From Eulemur rufifrons (lineage: Eukaryota; Chordata; Mammalia; Primates; Lemuridae), in contig NC_091002.1 of assembly GCF_041146395.1 (NCBI RefSeq), positions 4,892,501 to 4,956,500 of the forward strand: a DNA stretch of 64,000 nt, read 5' to 3'. A model generated the notes under the pieces. That model ran no database searches. It was not told the DNA's origin and was given only the letters and a program-made list of their open reading frames with translations. Positions 47,076-58,282 of the stretch are shown here, piece after piece. Both the position numbers and the translations under genes were made by a program. Numbering within the stretch: the stretch's first letter is position 1; every line of letters begins with the position of its first letter.

Positions 47076-48200
47076 CGTGGTTTCTGAGACGGTTTGTAAT
47101 TCTTGTCTTTGTTCCTCTAGGTGAAGTGATTTTTCCTCTGGCTTCTTTCAAGATTTTTTCATCTTTGATTTTCTTTACTTTGAATACGATATGTTTAGGT
47201 GTCTTTGTTTGTTTTCTTTGGGGTGGGGTTTTAGGGTTTGTTTTGGGTTTTGTGTGTGTGTGTGTGCAGTTTTTAGGCATTTATCCTGCTTTATGTTCTC
47301 TGAGATTCCTGGATCTGTGGTTTGGTGTCTGACATTAATTTGGGGAAATTCTAAGTCATCATTTTTCAAATTTTTTTGTTCTTTTCTCTCTTCTGCATCT
47401 GGTATTACACATATTTTATACCTTTTATATTTGTCCCACAGATCTGGATATTTTGTTCTGTTTTCTGTTTTTCTATCATTATTCTTGTTGCCTTTCACTT
47501 TTGGAAGTCTCTGTGGAGGCAACCTCAAGCTCAGAGACACTTTCCCCAGCTGCGTCCAGTCTCCTGATGAGCCCTTCAAAGGGGCCCTTCATTTCTTCCC
47601 CGGCATTTTCCAGCTTTTCTCTTGGGTCCTTTCTTAGACACTCCGTCTCCCTGCTTAGCTTCCCATCTGTTCCTGCATGCTGCCCACTGTGTCCACTAGA
47701 GCCCGTGGCATCCTAGGCATTGCCGTTTTAAATTCCTGGTCTGATAATTCCAATATCCCTGCCATAGCTGGTTCTAATACTTGCTCTGCAAATTCTGGGT
47801 TTTTTGCCTTTTCATGTGCACAATGCACAGGGCATAAGAAACTGCTGTTAACAGGCCTTGCGTGGTGCGGGAGAGCTGTGAGGACACAGGAAGCACCCCA
47901 CAGTCCTCCGATCAGCTCTCAGTCCTCAGTGACTGCGCCTTGGACTGTGAACTTCACAAGTGCTTCTCAGACACCTCACCCTCCTAAGTAGGACAGGGTG
48001 GCAGTGGGAGCTGGAGTTGGGTGTTTATCTCCCTCCGAGGGTGGGGGGGGTGGCGGTAGGCTCTGATGCACCCCCAGAAGGTTAGGCTCTGGTCAATTTC
48101 TCCTGAGGGCTGCTCTTGTTAAGAACAGAATGTTCCAGTGTGTTCCGAAATGATTCCATTTTTCCTCCTCCTACTTGAAGCATAGGGAGATTTTTCTCTG
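47076..48200 (-). mobile_element. L1 5' region, antisense, continued
   Basis: tgtaattcttgtctttgttc then ctctaggtgaag, ctggcttctttcaagatttt, gagattcctggatctgtggt and ctggtctgataattccaata are reverse L1 landmarks. Plus-strand frames (47191-47637) are their complement. Confidence 0.7.
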
Positions 48201-51200
48201 CTATTCACTGTGAGAACATGGCCAAGCTCCTGGAGGGAGGCCCCACGGACGTGTGGGCCGCTCTGGCTGGGTCCTCTTGGAGTTCTCCACTCTCAGACTT
48301 GCCTGTGCGTAGCCTGCCCCTGTCATCGATTACAGTCCAGGGTCTCCTACCTTGGCACTGGTTCCCGAGGCGGCTCCCAGCCCTGAGTCCCTGCTCCCGG
48401 GAGCTGTGACTCCCTGTACCAGCCTGGCGGTGGTTTGCCCGTGTCCTCGCCTCTCTCGTGGATCCAGGAAGAGCTAGTGATGTTTTCAGTCTGCTCAGCT
48501 TTCCACTTACCGTTAGGATGGGGTGGGGCCCTCCACGCTCCTGACATGAGGTGCCAGAGACCAGAAGTCCACTTCAGTCCAAGCAGGGTGCTACACCCAG
48601 GCTGCTCCTGCCCAGGCGCCCCCGACAGGCAGCCTCTCATCGGGCCCACAGGAGCTGGGCTGAGCCGTGGAGCTGCCCTGCAGTCTGACACCCGGCATGC
48701 ACGTGCAGGAGCCTCCCCGTCCTATCGTGGAGCTGCCCTGCAGTCTGACACCCGGCATGCACGTACAGGAGCCTCCCCGTCCTATCTGAGGCTCCCGCTC
48801 CATTTCCCCGCACCCCCGATTCTGCCTTGGCATCTGCAGGGCAAGTCCTGGACGGTCTTGGGCAGAACCAGGCCCCCCTTTGTCACATATAGTTCTGAGG
48901 AATAACTGCATAACATGCTGGGAGAGTGGCACCCAGGTGGGCAGCAGCCGGCTGGGAGAGCCGGGCTCTGTGCCGTACCCGCCACCAGGACATCCTGCAA
49001 CGTCCTAGTCCAGCAAATGGGTGCCCCTGGCTATCAGACCCAGGGTAGAGTGTGCTTTGAGGGTCCCTCAGCTGTGGGGAAACACAGGGCACAAACAGGC
49101 AAGACTCCTCCCCTCCGCCCTGGGCAGCTCTCCAAAGCCTTGGGGGAACTGTCCGCCGTGGGTCCCGGCATGTGTTGTCGCCTGCTGCCTGTCTGTCGCG
49201 TGAGCGTCCTGCCTCGCTGGACTCATGAGGGAGTTGGTTGTGGCGCTGGAGCTGGCGGTGCCCAGAGCCCTCTCTGCAACTGGTCCCTGTGTGCACTGAA
49301 CTGCTTCACAGCTCTACTTCGGGGGAGCCCCGGCTGACGCCACCACAAGGTCTGAATCCCTTGGTCCTCTGGAGGCCGGAGTGAATTGATGCTTCTCATG
49401 GGTGTCCCATTCTGCAGCCTTTGGGTTGGCGTCGTCTGCCCCTCTAAACCAGTCAGCCATAAGCTCTGGTCTGCCAGTGATCCTCTCCTATTCAACTCTT
49501 CCTCATGGTCTCACCCTTTTCCTACCAACTTAGCAGTAGTATTTCTCAGGAGGGATGAGGGAAGGTTGCCACTCAAACATCCTTCCCATGCCATGCTGAT
49601 CACATGGGAAAACAGTGAGGGGAGAAAATAATAAAATAGCTCTGGGAAATTCCAATAGCTCCAGCATCCTATCATCATGAGTTGCTTGCTTCAAAGCACC
49701 AGGCTCCATCCAAACCAGCAAATGAAAGCGTCTCTGGGATACTACAGGGCTGCCTTGTACAGTGGCTCAGGTTGTACACAAGAACACCCCACTCACATTA
49801 AAATATCTTTATTATTTTGAAAATCTGCTTGAGGATTCCTTACACAAGGGTCCATTAAATTATGATAGCAATTATTTATGTGTTATGTGTTATTATGGAA
49901 ATTTGGGGGACAAAATGAACTGTTAGAATATCACAGTTTGACAGAGTAGCTGGTACTGCACTAGACTTCCCACCATAAACTATAAAAGTGGACAGAATCT
50001 GTGAAACACTTATTTTCAGATGTCAGCCAACAGGCAGCGCAAGACTGCGACCCCTCAGAGGATGTGAGCCGGGGAGTATGGGGAGCTTTCTGCCTGGGGG
50101 CGCTTTCTGAAACGCAGCACAGGCGGGGGCGCCCACACAGAGCACAGAGGTCTCCCGGGCCTGGAACACGGAGGTGGCCCTGGGAGGCAGTGCAGGCTGC
50201 AGGTCGCAGGGCAGACTGCTGGGGAGGGGGAGCTGCCGGAGTCGCCACCCGAGGCTGTGGCTGAGGACGGAGCTGCTCGAGGACCGTGCGAAGCCTGGTG
50301 GCTGCAGGCTGCACTGGGGCTTAGCCCCTGACCGGTCCGTGTGGAGAGTCCCATGGGACCCCTAGGCTGTTTCTAGAGACCCCAGAAAGTCCATGCCATC
50401 AGAAAAGAAAGCAAAAGTGTTAGCTTACTGTAAGCACTTTTGCAGAGAGAATAGGTAGGGTGGTGGAACCAGGGAGAGTGTTTTGGCAGAGCGCAGCCCA
50501 GATGCCTCAAGACACAGGACGTGGCCTCGCCTGTCTCCGTATTGCCGCGGCCCACAGACGAGCCTGAGTGCTCACGGCACCCCGTGCCCAGACTGAGGCC
50601 AGGCAGCACCCGATGGATCCGCTTTCTGAACAACTGAGATGAAAGCCCACGGGCACCACAAAGCCAAGGGTAGTCTCTGGTGGCCCACGTGGTTCCTGCT
50701 CGTCGGAAAGGGCCCATCTCAAGTTTGAGGCTTCAGCCCTCCGTCCCCACTGCCTGCCCCCACCCTGAAAGGAAACAGACCAAGTCCCTGCAGGCCAGGC
50801 TGCCCCGGTACCCAGAGCCTCGCTTCGCACAGGCTTGGCCCTGGGCACAGGGAGTGCTTCGCACGCGTTCCTGGGATTCTTTAATGCACATCCGTTGCCC
50901 CCATTAGATGGTAGGCCCCAGGAGAGCAGGGACCAAGTCCTTCATGGATGGGGAGATGTACCCCCCCAAGGTCTAAAATGAAACAAATGGCTGGAGAGTT
51001 CCCACGAGGCAGGCATAGAACACAGGGAGCCCTGCGGGCTCTTCCTGAATAATCAGGGAACAGGCCTCTCGGGGGCAGGTGGTTCTGCCGCCGTGAGTGG
51101 GTCACCCTGCCAGGTGCTAGTGACTCCACCCTGACCCCGAGCTGCCCTTGGGAGCAGCACAAATGCTGTTTGGGTGGGCAAGGGACCCCAGCCCATCAAG

Positions 51201-51748
51201 GAGTGCATGCTCTGCCTCCCGGGCAGCCCCAGTCGGGATCTGGACCCGTGCCCCAGACGGCAGCGCGGGCCTGCTTTCTCCTCTTGGCCCTACATCATTT
51301 TCCGCCCAAGCCTTGGCTATCGGGGCTGCCCTCCACGTTTGGCTCCTGTGGACCCTCCCCACCTCCGTCAGGAGGGACACGTCCTCGGTGTTTCGTTGCC
51401 GACAACTTGTCCTCGTCAGGGGTGTCCTAGCGCCTGCTGCACACTCCACATTGCCTTTCTCTCACAAAAAAACAGCACTGCAGGACCCTGTCAGCCAGAA
51501 AGAAAGGGGGCCTGAAGGAGCCCAGGGACTATGTGAGGTCAGCCAGCAGGGGAGGGCAGAGGACGCCATGCCCACCCCCACCCGCAGACAGCCCCTGCCC
51601 CCCTCCACCCCCCCTACTGCCCCAGGGTGGGATTCTGCCACCTCCTCCCACCTCCTGTCCTGTCCCGGTGAGGGCGCTCTGTGAAAGTGCAGGATCCTAA
51701 CGGACCTGTTCGTTTCTCTGTGTCAAAAATCTCATGATTCTCATGATA
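48201..51748. other. Intergenic, mostly unique DNA
   Basis: No gene supported. It contains the 60-bp duplication at 48668 and an L2-like phrase at 50880-50950 (ccattagatggtaggcccca then ggagagcagggacc). An AT-rich patch at 49795-50035 is repeat-like but unassigned. Confidence 0.45.
48668..48786 (+). repeat. 60-bp tandem duplication, near-identical
   Basis: Two adjacent copies, gtggagctgccctgcagtct onward through gcctccccgtcctatc, at a spacing of exactly 60 bp, differ by one base (cacgtgcagg versus cacgtacagg). Confidence 0.96.
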
Positions 51749-52076
51749 GGGCCGGGCGCGGTGGCTCACACCTGTAATCCTGGGAGGCCGAGGTGGGAGG
51801 ATCCCTCAAGGTCAGGAGTTCGAGACCAGCCTGAGCAAGAGTGAGACCCCCGTCTCTACTAAAAATAGAAAGAAATTATCTGGTCAACTAAAAATATATA
51901 TATAGAAAAATTAGCCAGGCACAGTGGCGCATGCCTGTAGTCCCAGCTACTCGGGAGGCTGAGGCAGGAGGATCACTTGAGCCCAGGAGTTTGAGGTTGC
52001 TGTGAGCTAGGCTGATGCCACGGCACTCACTCTAGCCCGGGCAACAGAGGGAGACTCTGTCTCAAAAAAAAAAAAA
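51749..52076 (+). mobile_element. Alu (strepsirrhine-type), sense
   Basis: Starts ggccgggcgcggtggctcac, has a 7-bp deletion in the left arm (tgtaatcctgggaggccg), the aaatatatatatagaaaaat linker, gctaggctgatgccacggca, and an A-tail. It is the best sense-strand example of the lemur-type linker. Confidence 0.93.
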
Positions 52077-52435
52077 CAACTCATGAGATTTCTGATTGTG
52101 AGCTGGAATTTTCTCCTACTTTGGTCTCTTGCCACTCCTCTTGCTGGGTCAGTTTCAATTTCAGGGCCTTGCTCCTTGTTTAATTGCATCTGTCCGCAGT
52201 TCAGTACAAGCAACTAGAATTCTCATCCCGTAACAGCTCTTTGATACAAATTTCTTGTTCTAAATGACTCCCAGGATGTTCTTGCTAATTTTTAAATTCC
52301 ACATTATGATGAGGCAAAGTTCATCTAGTGAAGGAGCAGTCCCAGTTCTCCTCAAAAACTCCCAGGTGCATCTGTGGGGAAGTCACCTGGTGAGTCCCAC
52401 AGCCCCTTGACCACAGGGGTGCCTTACAAGGGTGT
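52077..52435. other. Intergenic, no feature supported
   Basis: Unique sequence between the Alu and a minisatellite. Confidence 0.4.
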
Positions 52436-52560
52436 CTCACAGATATGCCTCACAGGTATAACTCACAAGTGCTCCTCACAGATGTGTCTCACAGGTGTGT
52501 CTCACAGGTATAGCTCACAGATGTATCTCACAGGTGTGTCTCACAGGTATAACTCAGAGG
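52436..52560 (+). repeat. 13-bp minisatellite, about nine units
   Basis: Units of the form ctcacaggtgtgt or ctcacaggtataa repeat every 13 bp from 52436. Two alternating unit types suggest 26- and 39-bp secondary periods. Confidence 0.93.
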
Positions 52561-55040
52561 CATATCCTTCTGACTGTCGCGTCCACCCCGTCAGCGGCCC
52601 CAGGCATCATCAGTAGGTGTGCAGGGAAGTGAGGTGGGGAAGGCACAGAACTGGTGCAGAGTGTGTCGCTGGGCAGCTACCTCTGCAGGTAAGGAAGCAG
52701 GGGCATTTACACACAGCTGCCATCAGTCATGGGCTTAGGACTCCTCCAGGGGGTGTTGACTCCCTGCCACCCCGATCCTCCACACCTGCGAGCACTGTGG
52801 GCCCCAGGGGCAGGGAAAGGCACGGGCAAGCCATGCAGGTGCCACAGGTGGAGGCTGGGTGAGTGCACTCGTGTCAGGGTGAGGGGTATGTGGGGGAGCA
52901 GACAGCGGGGTCCCTCCTATGCCGACCCTTGTCCCCACTGGCACCCCAAACCCTCATCCCAGCACCCCTCCTCACCCCATCCACTCCCCTAGCAGAGCCT
53001 CCGGCCAGTCTGTGCTCTCAGGACAGGTGGTGCCTCGGAGCCTGGGGCCACCGTGCCCCCCGCCCACCACAAGCCAGCGGCTCAGCTCTGTGGACAAGGA
53101 GGCCCCTGGGGAGGGGAGCGGGGCTAGAGAGAGGAGTGGATGCTCTCTGACAGCGAGGGGAGCACGGCCCAGCGCAGGAGGATGGGGGCCCAGGCTGGGG
53201 TCAGGAGGAACTGAGGTGTGGGGGTGCAAACTGAGGACTCAGGAAGCATCTCCCCAAAGCCCCAGCCCCCAGGCCCCACGGTTGGCATCTCCCTCACACC
53301 CAGGCATGCTTTGGGCTCAGCACCGAGAGCCCGGGAGACCGGATGCCAGGTCTGGGAGCCGCTCTGGGACTGGGTGCAAAGCAGAGGACCACAGCGCCCG
53401 CCGCAGCACCTGCCCTCCCCGCGTCCCCCACTGCTCCCCCTCAGGCAGAACTCACTATTTTTAGGAAAAGGGGAAGGCCTCTGAGCAGATCCCCGAAAAG
53501 AAGCTGCTGCGTGACTAACGGAGGCAGGGACATCACGGCACAAGGGCATGCTCTGCTCTCAGCCAGCTGGGCCCATTGTGGATGGCGCAGCTGCAGCCAG
53601 TCAGATCCGCTGCCCGGTCGGGACAGCTGCAGCAGCACCAGCCCAGCGTCCGCGTGGAAGCTTCCCTGGAGCCGGCACTTGTGCTAAGGAAACTCCAAGC
53701 ACGAGAGGTGTACCCTGGCTCTGTGTGCACCATGCACACATGTGCGTGCACACGAACTCACACCCACACGTGTGCACTTGCACACCAAGCACGCTCATGT
53801 AGATGCACATCCATACACACATACACACACATTTTGACTGGCTAAATGCAGTAAAAGTCAGAACCACACACAAATCTTGCATCCTGGTTAAAAGTCCAGT
53901 GACGAGATAGGCAGAGAAAAAATGAAAACTGTTCAAAGAAATCTCAGGTCGTTCCCCTTGCTCAAGAGCCCTGGCGTGTGACTCCTGGTCCTCAGCTGAG
54001 AAAGGCCTGGGTATCCTTCCAACTAAAACATCTGCCTTCATCACTGAGGACAGGGCCAGGCACTGGGACAGGGTGACCAGCTGCCACCCCCACCTGCCTG
54101 CCGTCCAGCCCGCGGCACACACGGACACAGGTGCCCTTTGCGTTAGGTGAGTCAGACCCACCGGGGTGGACTCCTCCGGTTCTAATTCAAACTTTCTTTT
54201 CCACACTGTGACTCACAAAGAAGCTATTTGTACGACACCCAAGGCAGATGGCCACGGCCCTCTGCTGGAGGCGCCTGCTGCCATCTGGGCACACGGGTCA
54301 GGAAGGATCTGCCAGGTCTCCTCACCAGTGCAGTATGCACGCCATGCACGGAAAGGACCCAGCGACGTAAATAAAAGTGCCCTATATTCAAGGAAGTCAG
54401 AAATGCCGCCACCTGCAAGGTGTCTCTGGGACACGTCACCTTCACCACTTTGGTCTGGGAGGGGCTGGCCCAGGAGCCAGGGAGGGTCCCAGGGCAGAGC
54501 AGGCAGGCCCAGGGGCTTGTTGCTGGTGACAGCAGAGAGGAGGGTCCGGGCTGTGCAGCCAGGCGGCCCTCAGTTCCGGTCTTTCTGCCAGCGACAACTG
54601 CATGGCCTCTGAGTGACACCACTCCAAAGGGTATCCCAGCCGGAGTCCCCATAGGAAGTACAAGCCGAGGAGACAGACGTGGGAGTTATCTGGATGACTT
54701 CTGAGTCCGGGCTGGGGAAGGTTTGTGTGGAATGGCCACCCTCGGTGCCAGCCCCTTCCTTCCTCCTCCACACTCCACCCCCTGCCTCCTGCAGGTCCAG
54801 GGACACCCCTGTCTGGGCTCGGGGCCCCTGAGCACCAGTGTGACTGGCCTGGCCTCCCTCTCACCACCTCGGGAGTGAGCTGTATCTCCTGGGGCCAGGA
54901 CTGTGCCCCCCACCCCTCCCCACTCAGCGCATCTGAGCCCAGGTTTGGGCACCCAGGAGGACCTGCCCATCGGACCAACCCGAACCTCAGGCGGCTCCCC
55001 AAGCACAGTGGTCCTGTGGGATCACCTCCCTCCCTCGGGG
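52561..55040. other. Intergenic upstream of PDE6B
   Basis: GC-rich unique DNA apart from the CA-rich tract at 53722. Overlapping frames on both strands (for example 52919-53464, 54442-55002) show no family motif and no agreed splice sites. No gene called. Confidence 0.5.
53722..53834 (+). repeat. Interrupted CA microsatellite
   Basis: Roughly 110 bp of CA/TG-rich sequence with many interruptions (cacatgtgcgtgcacacg, catacacacatacacacaca). Confidence 0.85.
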
Positions 55041-55342
55041 ATTAGGCCTCAGGACCTGTTCCACGGGAAGCCAAACACCTGACCCCCCGCCATGACCCCT
55101 GAGATGGGCCGCAGCCCTCCCACCTGTGGCCCCCCAGTCCCTTCCTGGTGTCTGAGTCTCCCGAGGAGGTGGGAGGTCTCAGGTCTGAGGGGAGGGAGGG
55201 GCAGGGCCCTGCCAGTGTGAGTCAGCGCTGCGCCCACAGGGCTCCCTAATCGTCACTAAGAAAGACTTTGCTGAGGACAGTGTTTTCTGGGAGCCCATGT
55301 GCACGGGAGCAGCGGCTTCTCGGAGCAGACAGCAGGGTCGCC
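55041..55342 (+). promoter_or_regulatory. PDE6B: PDE6B proximal promoter and 5'UTR
   Basis: About 125 bp before the ATG lies TGAGTCAGC (55218-55226), an NRL/AP-1-like site. CTAATC (55246-55251) and GGATTA (about 55039-55044) are CRX/OTX-type sites. A GC-rich ggggagggaggggcagggcc stretch (from about 55190) could bind Sp factors. NRL, CRX and Sp control of the rod PDE6B promoter is established; the sites here are by motif only. No TATA box is seen. Confidence 0.65.
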
Positions 55343-55810
55343 ATGAGCCTCAGAGAGGAGCAGGTGCAGAGCTTCCTGGACGAGAACCCCGACTTCGCCC
55401 ACCAGTACTTTGGGAAGAAGCTCAGCCCTGAGAATGTGGCTGCGGCCTGCGACAACGGGCGCCCCACGGACTGCGGCAGCCTTCGGGAGCTGTGCCAGGT
55501 GGAGGAGAGTGCGGCGCTGTTCGAGCTGGTGCAGGACATGCAGGAGAGCATCAACATGGAGCGGGTGGTCTTCAAGATCCTGCGGCGGCTCTGCACCATC
55601 CTGCGCGCAGACCGCTGCAGCCTCTTCATGTACCGCCAGCGCAACGGCGTAGCCGAGCTGGCCACGCGGCTCTTCAGCGTGCAGCCGGGCAGCGTCCTGG
55701 AGGAGTGCCTGGTGCCCCCCGACTCCGAGATCGTCTTCCCTCTGGACATCGGGGTCGTCGGCCACGTCGCCCAGACCAAGAAGATGGTGAACGTCCAGGA
55801 CGTGGCAGAG
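55343..55810 (+). CDS. PDE6B: Rod cGMP phosphodiesterase 6 beta subunit, exon 1 (residues 1-156)
   Basis: The ATG at 55343 (gtcgccATGa) opens [18 protein letters not shown], then [16 protein letters not shown] and [24 protein letters not shown] begins at about residue 71 and includes [19 protein letters not shown] and [20 protein letters not shown]. In rod outer segments PDE6 alpha-beta heterodimers, activated by transducin, hydrolyse cGMP to close the photoreceptor channels; GAF-A holds the non-catalytic cGMP site and contacts the inhibitory gamma subunit. The exon ends GAG|gtgggt in phase 0 with 468 coding bases. It resembles human PDE6B more than PDE6A in the remembered N-terminus. The exon is intact with no frameshift. 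Confidence 0.96.
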
Positions 55811-56921
55811 GTGGGTTGCGCAGCCCGGGAGGGTCTCGCGGGCGATGCGTCTCCGGTGCCATCCTGAGTGTCTAAGGGTCAGCTCAGGGGATCAGGCCTC
55901 ACGGGCCCTTGTCCCCACACTGAGAGGAGCACGTCCTAGAGCCCCCGCTTGTCTGTCAAGTTCCAGGTGAGCTCAGAGGGGCGGGGCAGCATCCTCAAGC
56001 TGGCTCGGGGCTGCTGAGTTCATGAGACTCGAGGCTGAGGGTCTCAGGCTCAAACCTCGGTCCCCCATTTCTGCATCTGGGTCCCGTGGCTGGGGCCGCC
56101 ACAGTGCCCACGGGGTCCACATGGACTGTGAGAGGACCCACGGCTTCCAGGAAGGTGGCCCAGGTGGGGGCGACTGGGGAGCCCTGTCCTGGGGGCCCTG
56201 GTCTTCCTGGGGACCAAAGTTCAGGGGCCGGGAAATTCGGGAAGAAGGGTCAGAGCCACGGCTGGTGCTGGCGCCCAGCAGGGCGGGGCATCAGGAGACC
56301 CCAGAACCCCAAGCTCCCACCATGGCAGAAGCAGCTCCACGCATCGGAGGTCTTGCTGGCCGCTGGGGGAGGGCAGACCGGGGGGTCCAGGAGGAGGAGC
56401 CGGCCCAGGGCGGGCTGGAGAGCGGGGCACAGAGTGAAGAGAGATCAGAACAGACTCGCCATGGGTTACTGGTGGTGACAAGGAGCAGCGCGTCCATGCA
56501 AGCTGCTGGAGCAGCTGGCACAGAGGTGCCGGGTGGGCGGGAAGAGCAGCTGAGTGCGAGGTGTCCACTGGGCTCCTGCGGGTGCAGAGGCAGGAGACTC
56601 TGGGAAGGCCAGGGGCCTGGGCAAGGGGCCTCTGAGGACCCACAAGGGACCCGGGTCCACCACCCCCAGACCAGCCCCCAGAGGCCGCCCTCATCCCTGG
56701 ACACCAGCAGCCCCAGCTATAATCCTCTTACAAGTCTCTGCAGTAAACAAGCCGCCTGCAGCGACCCAAATATAGTAATCTGCAGGGTTAGCTTCATCTC
56801 CACTTCCGGTGTAAGAAATGGGTCACCCATGTGCCACATGGAATATCAGGACCATCAAGACCATGAATGAGCAGCCCGACAAGAGATTAGCAGTGGTGGG
56901 GCCTGGGCTGGGACATTAACT

Positions 56922-57095
56922 GCCTCCCTCCCTCCCTCCCTCCCTCCTTCCCTCCTTTCTTCCCCCCTCCCCCGCTTCCTTCCTCCCCCCCTTCCTTCCC
57001 TCCTTCCTTTCCTCCCTCCTTGCTTCCCTCCCTCCTTCCATCCCTTCTTCCTTCTCTCCCTCCTTCCTTCCCTCCTTTCTTCCCTCCTTCCTCCT
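56922..57095 (+). repeat. Polypyrimidine (CCTT/CCCT) tract
   Basis: About 170 bp that is nearly all C and T, built from cctccctt and ccttcctt units with only a few purines. The sense strand of PDE6B pre-mRNA carries the pyrimidines. Mirror-repeat character permits triplex (H-DNA) formation. Confidence 0.95.
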
Positions 57096-58256
57096 ACATG
57101 CAGTCCCCATGGCAATTCCTCATCCTCAGCCTACCCTGAGCCTGGTGGGTCCTTCTGGCCCCCAGGCCTCCATCCCTGGCTGATGCCTGCTGGTCCCAGC
57201 CTGGGCTGGCAGCTCTCAGGCTCCCGCACCTGCTGTGAGGCCTCAGGCTGCGGGGCCCAAGCCCTCGGTCCCTCCAGGTGCCTCAGCTGCACCTGCCTCT
57301 GGACTGACCTCCTCCAAGGCCACCTCCCACCCAGCAAGCTGGGGCTCTTCCCCGGGGCAGGGCACGGGTCTACCTCCCTCTGTGTCTGGGAAATTCCCCA
57401 GGCTGTGCTGGGACTTATTTATCTCAGACTAGAGGGACAGAGACCAAGGTCAAAACCAGCAAAAGTGCAAATTTCCTTTCAGTGCACCCGACACACTGGG
57501 CATTGTCAGGGTGGACTTCTGGGTCACATCCTGCTTTACAGAGGGGACTCAGGCAGCGAGTGCCTCCGAGAGAGCCTGGGCAGTGGGGACCACCTCTGAA
57601 GAGTGCATGTTCCTGGTGCGGGACCCTCAGCCCAGCAGGAAAGGCAGGCACCCGCCACCCCTGGGCCACATGCCACACCGGGAGTCTCTCACCCACCTGA
57701 GCCCTGTCTCCCCACCCACACTGGGAAGACAATGTCTCCCTCACAGCAAAGCTGCGGTGGTTAAACCAGACCCTGGGCACAGGTAGACTCTGAGTACAGG
57801 GAAGGAGCCCGAAGCCCCTGGTGACAGCCCCTCCTAGAGATGCGAGCGTCTGTCTCCTGGTGTGAGGTGTCAGGCCAGGCCGCAGGCCCCTTTCCCCCAG
57901 AGGCCTGTCCTGGGGAGCTGCCAAGGACGGAGCCAGCTGTCCCGGGCTCTGCTCCCACTCGCTGGCCTCTGGGGGTCCGGGCAGTGCCAAGCCCCATGGG
58001 AGTCGGTCCCACTCACTCTGACCAGGGAGCTCCAGGGAAGCAGAGAAGCCCGGCTGGACGGCGGAGTAGAGGGCAGAGCCTGAAGAGGCCCGAGCAGAGG
58101 CTGGAGCCCTTTACTAAGGGTGCACATTCTGTCCCTGCACCCCAGAAAGGGCGGGGCAGCCCGGAGCCAGCGGGAATGCAGAGGGCAGCGGTCCCTGTGG
58201 CCTGAGGAGTTTTCGGGCTGTCTTCACAGGGAGCAAAGGGCTGGGCTGAGGTCAGC

Positions 58257-58282
58257 GTTAGGGTCAGGGTCAGGGTTAAGGG
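58257..58282 (+). repeat. Short TTAGGG/TCAGGG run
   Basis: gttagggtcagggtcagggt then taaggg: four telomere-like hexamers with T/C variation. Too short to call an interstitial telomere with confidence, although the gene is subtelomeric in human. Confidence 0.5.

Noticed and set aside
49979..49990. tataaaagtgg as a promoter TATA box
   Set aside because: It is an isolated motif in an AT-rich, repeat-like patch, with no downstream ORF or CpG feature to support a gene start.
52436..52560. CRISPR-like array
   Set aside because: Units are 13 bp and contiguous with no spacers; this is a vertebrate minisatellite.
56022..56870. 282-codon frame in PDE6B intron 1 as an alternative exon or nested gene
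   Set aside because: No homologous motif, a composition typical of GC-rich intron, and no plausible start or splice context.
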